Shown here: in pieces, positions 5,632-6,471 of the stretch
Position numbering within the stretch: the first letter of the stretch is position 1
Layout: the number at the start of each line of letters is the position of its first letter
NCBI GenBank assembly: GCA_947588325.1
Contig: CANPYH010000076.1
Span: 1 to 6,471, forward strand
DNA from: an uncultured Clostridia bacterium
GTDB taxonomy: Bacteria; Bacillota; Clostridia; Christensenellales; Pumilibacteraceae
Direction: 5' to 3'
DNA length: 6,471 bases
Notes under the pieces: model-generated
Told to the model about the DNA's origin: nothing
The model's input: only the letters and a program-made list of their open reading frames with translations
The model's database searches: none
Translations under genes and position numbers: made by a program

Positions 5632-6042
5632 ATGGCTACGAAAAACACGAAGAAGAAACTTCAATTCTGGGGGACAGGGAGACGTAAGAAGGCGGTTGCC
5701 CGCGTTCGTCTCATGCCCGGTACAGGCGTTATTCAGGTCAACGACCGCGCTCTCGATGACTATTTCGGTCTCGATACCCTCAAACTGATCGTCAATCAGC
5801 CCCTTGTGGCGACGGATACCGTCGGCAAACTCGACATCTTCGTCAACGTCAACGGCGGCGGATTTACCGGTCAGGCAGGCGCGATCCGTCACGGCATTGC
5901 CCGCGCGCTCGTCGAACTCGACGCGGCTAACAAGGCTCCTCTCAAGAAAGAGGGTTACCTCACCCGCGACCCGAGAATGAAAGAGCGTAAGAAGTACGGT
6001 CTCAAAAAAGCGCGTAAGGCGCCCCAGTTTTCCAAGAGATAA
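5632..6042 (+). CDS. rpsI: 30S ribosomal protein S9
   Basis: S9 sits in the head of the small subunit; its C-terminal tail reaches the P-site tRNA. The 136 residues match the family size. Visible hallmarks are FWGTGRRKKAVARVRLMPG (12-30), the PROSITE-type signature GGGFTGQAGAIRHGIARAL (75-93), TRDPRMKERKKYGLKKAR (111-128) and the invariant-type end KAPQFSKR, whose last Lys-Arg contact tRNA in known ribosomes. The ATG at 5632 is preceded by an excellent ribosome binding site, AAGGAGGGAGG, beginning at the rplM stop codon. The gene forms an operon with rplM and is followed by a strong terminator. Nothing is unusual. Confidence 0.98.
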   Translation: MATKNTKKKLQFWGTGRRKKAVARVRLMPGTGVIQVNDRALDDYFGLDTLKLIVNQPLVATDTVGKLDIFVNVNGGGFTGQAGAIRHGIARALVELDAANKAPLKKEGYLTRDPRMKERKKYGLKKARKAPQFSKR

Positions 6043-6060
6043 TCTCGGATTACAAACCGA

Positions 6061-6088
6061 AAGCCCTCGGCAATTGCCGAGGGTTTTT
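6061..6088 (+). terminator. Intrinsic terminator of the rplM-rpsI operon
   Basis: CCCTCGGC (6064-6071) and GCCGAGGG (6076-6083) form a perfect 8-bp stem around AATT, extendable by outer A-T pairs, followed by TTTTT (6084-6088). It starts 18 bases after the rpsI stop codon. Confidence 0.95.
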
Positions 6089-6107
6089 CCATGCCCCGCA
6101 AGTATTC

Positions 6108-6280
6108 CGCGCTTATATCCGCTTATAATTTATACCGCGCCCGTATGTTTGCGCGTAATATCCGAGTAGTTCGCGCTTGTGCGTAATACCTTGAATATAC
6201 CGCGTTGTGTGTAATTCCCGAATATACCGCGCTTGTACGTAATACGCCGAGTATCCCGAATTTCTGCGTAATATCGGGGT
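6108..6280. repeat. Degenerate tandem repeat of about 28 bp, about six copies
   Basis: The block GTAAT recurs at 6155, 6183, 6211, 6239 and 6268, that is every 28, 28, 28 and 29 bases. The block CGCG recurs at 6108, 6136, 6172, 6201 and 6228, with the corresponding position at 6257 degraded to CGAA; the second unit is about 8 bases longer than the rest. The consensus unit reads roughly CGCGCTTGTGCGTAAT followed by ACCCGAATATAC. The copies differ by substitutions and one-base indels, so the array is old or relaxed. Small reading frames on the minus strand here merely translate the repeat and change frame between copies. The array lies between the rpsI terminator and the flippase gene. Function unknown. 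Confidence 0.8.
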
Positions 6281-6292
6281 TTCAACACCTTT

Positions 6293-6342
6293 GCCGTAAG
6301 GCGCATAGCGCACTCACAAGCGGAGTGGGGAAATATTACGGC
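6293..6342 (+). promoter_or_regulatory. Branched inverted-repeat structure upstream of the flippase gene
   Basis: GCCGTAA (6293-6299) pairs perfectly with TTACGGC (6336-6342). Within it two small hairpins can form: GCGC (6301-6304) with GCGC (6308-6311), and ACTC (6312-6315) with GAGT (6323-6326). Together they would make a three-way-junction-like fold of about 50 bases, ending 23 bases before the GTG start. It could be a leader RNA or a protein site. I could not identify a promoter for the downstream gene. Confidence 0.35.
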
Positions 6343-6365
6343 GTGGAAAGGCAAATACTACCGAC

Positions 6366-6471
6366 GTGAAGAATTTCTTTCGTTCGGCAGCCTTCCTCGC
6401 GGTGGCGGGGCTTATAGCCAAGGGGATAGGCGCGGTGTACAAAGTTCCGCTCGTGTCCGTACTCGGCTCGG
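6366..6471 (+). CDS. spoVB: SpoVB/MurJ-type lipid flippase, N-terminal fragment
   Basis: Only the first 35 codons are present; the gene continues past the window end. The peptide starts KNFFRSAAFLAVAGLIAKG and continues IGAVYKVPLVSVLGS. This matches the beginning of the MATE-like MOP superfamily proteins SpoVB and related polysaccharide flippases, where a first transmembrane helix with AGLIxKxxGxxYxxPLxxxxG is typical. Known members move lipid-linked sugar precursors across the membrane; SpoVB is needed for spore cortex peptidoglycan. A sporulation role fits the nearby yyaC but a general cell-wall or capsule flippase cannot be excluded from the N-terminus. The GTG start is chosen because the helix begins right after it. 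The nearest ribosome-binding-like sequence, GGAAAGG (6345-6351), is 14 bases away, rather far, so the start is tentative. Confidence 0.7.
   Translation, partial: MKNFFRSAAFLAVAGLIAKGIGAVYKVPLVSVLGS

Noticed and set aside
6108..6280. CRISPR array
   Set aside because: The units are contiguous, diverged and lack unique spacers, and no cas genes are present.
6303..6338. SigF-like promoter for the flippase gene (GCATA at 6303-6307, GGAAATATTA at 6329-6338)
   Set aside because: The second box fits a SigF -10 pattern, but the gap to the first is 21 bases, where about 15 is expected.
6113..6354. Small minus-strand frames of 66 and 74 codons after rpsI
   Set aside because: They translate the 28-bp repeat array. 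The unit length is not a multiple of three, so each copy is read in a different frame, and no ribosome binding site is evident.

Overview
The window reads as a chromosomal segment of an endospore-forming Firmicute (class Clostridia), probably an uncultured gut-type lineage. The reasons are a YyaC-family sporulation protein, the start of a SpoVB-like flippase, an rplM-rpsI operon with Firmicute-style AGGAGG ribosome binding sites, sigma-A-like TTGACA/TATAAT promoters, and a lipoprotein type common in gut Clostridia. Base composition is moderately GC-rich, and ATA is used freely for isoleucine. The exact lineage cannot be fixed from the sequence alone.

Left part (1-1486). The first 44 bases look like the end of a dispersed palindromic repeat. 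About 330 gene-free bases with several short hairpins follow. Two leftward genes come next: a 106-residue XRE-family DNA-binding protein (449-769) with its own terminator (371-409) and a dyad over its likely promoter (782-803), and yyaC (959-1486), a relative of the GPR spore protease.

Middle part (1487-4962). Two rightward genes are each transcribed from their own promoter. The first (1683-2771) encodes a 362-residue protein I do not recognise, with a conserved-looking N-terminal domain, a Pro/Glu/Asp-rich linker carrying about 10-residue repeats, and a Trp/Tyr-rich C-terminal domain; it ends at a terminator at 2912-2953. The second (3091-4962) encodes a 623-residue secreted lipoprotein with propeller-like YxYF repeats. 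Its near-consensus promoter (2999-3027) is followed by two interlocking inverted repeats.

Right part (4963-6471). The rplM-rpsI ribosomal protein operon (L13 and S9) has its own promoter, a structured leader of about 90 bases that may be an L13 autoregulatory leader, and a strong terminator at 6061-6088. A degenerate tandem repeat of about 28 bp (6108-6280) and an inverted-repeat structure (6293-6342) lie before the first 35 codons of a SpoVB/MurJ-type flippase, which runs off the window.

Overall the region is mostly core genome: translation, sporulation and envelope functions. I see no defence system, CRISPR array, transposase or phage gene. The most interesting items are the 28-bp repeat array, the unrecognised two-domain protein, the L13 leader with its N-terminally extended L13, and the interlocking repeats in front of the lipoprotein gene.
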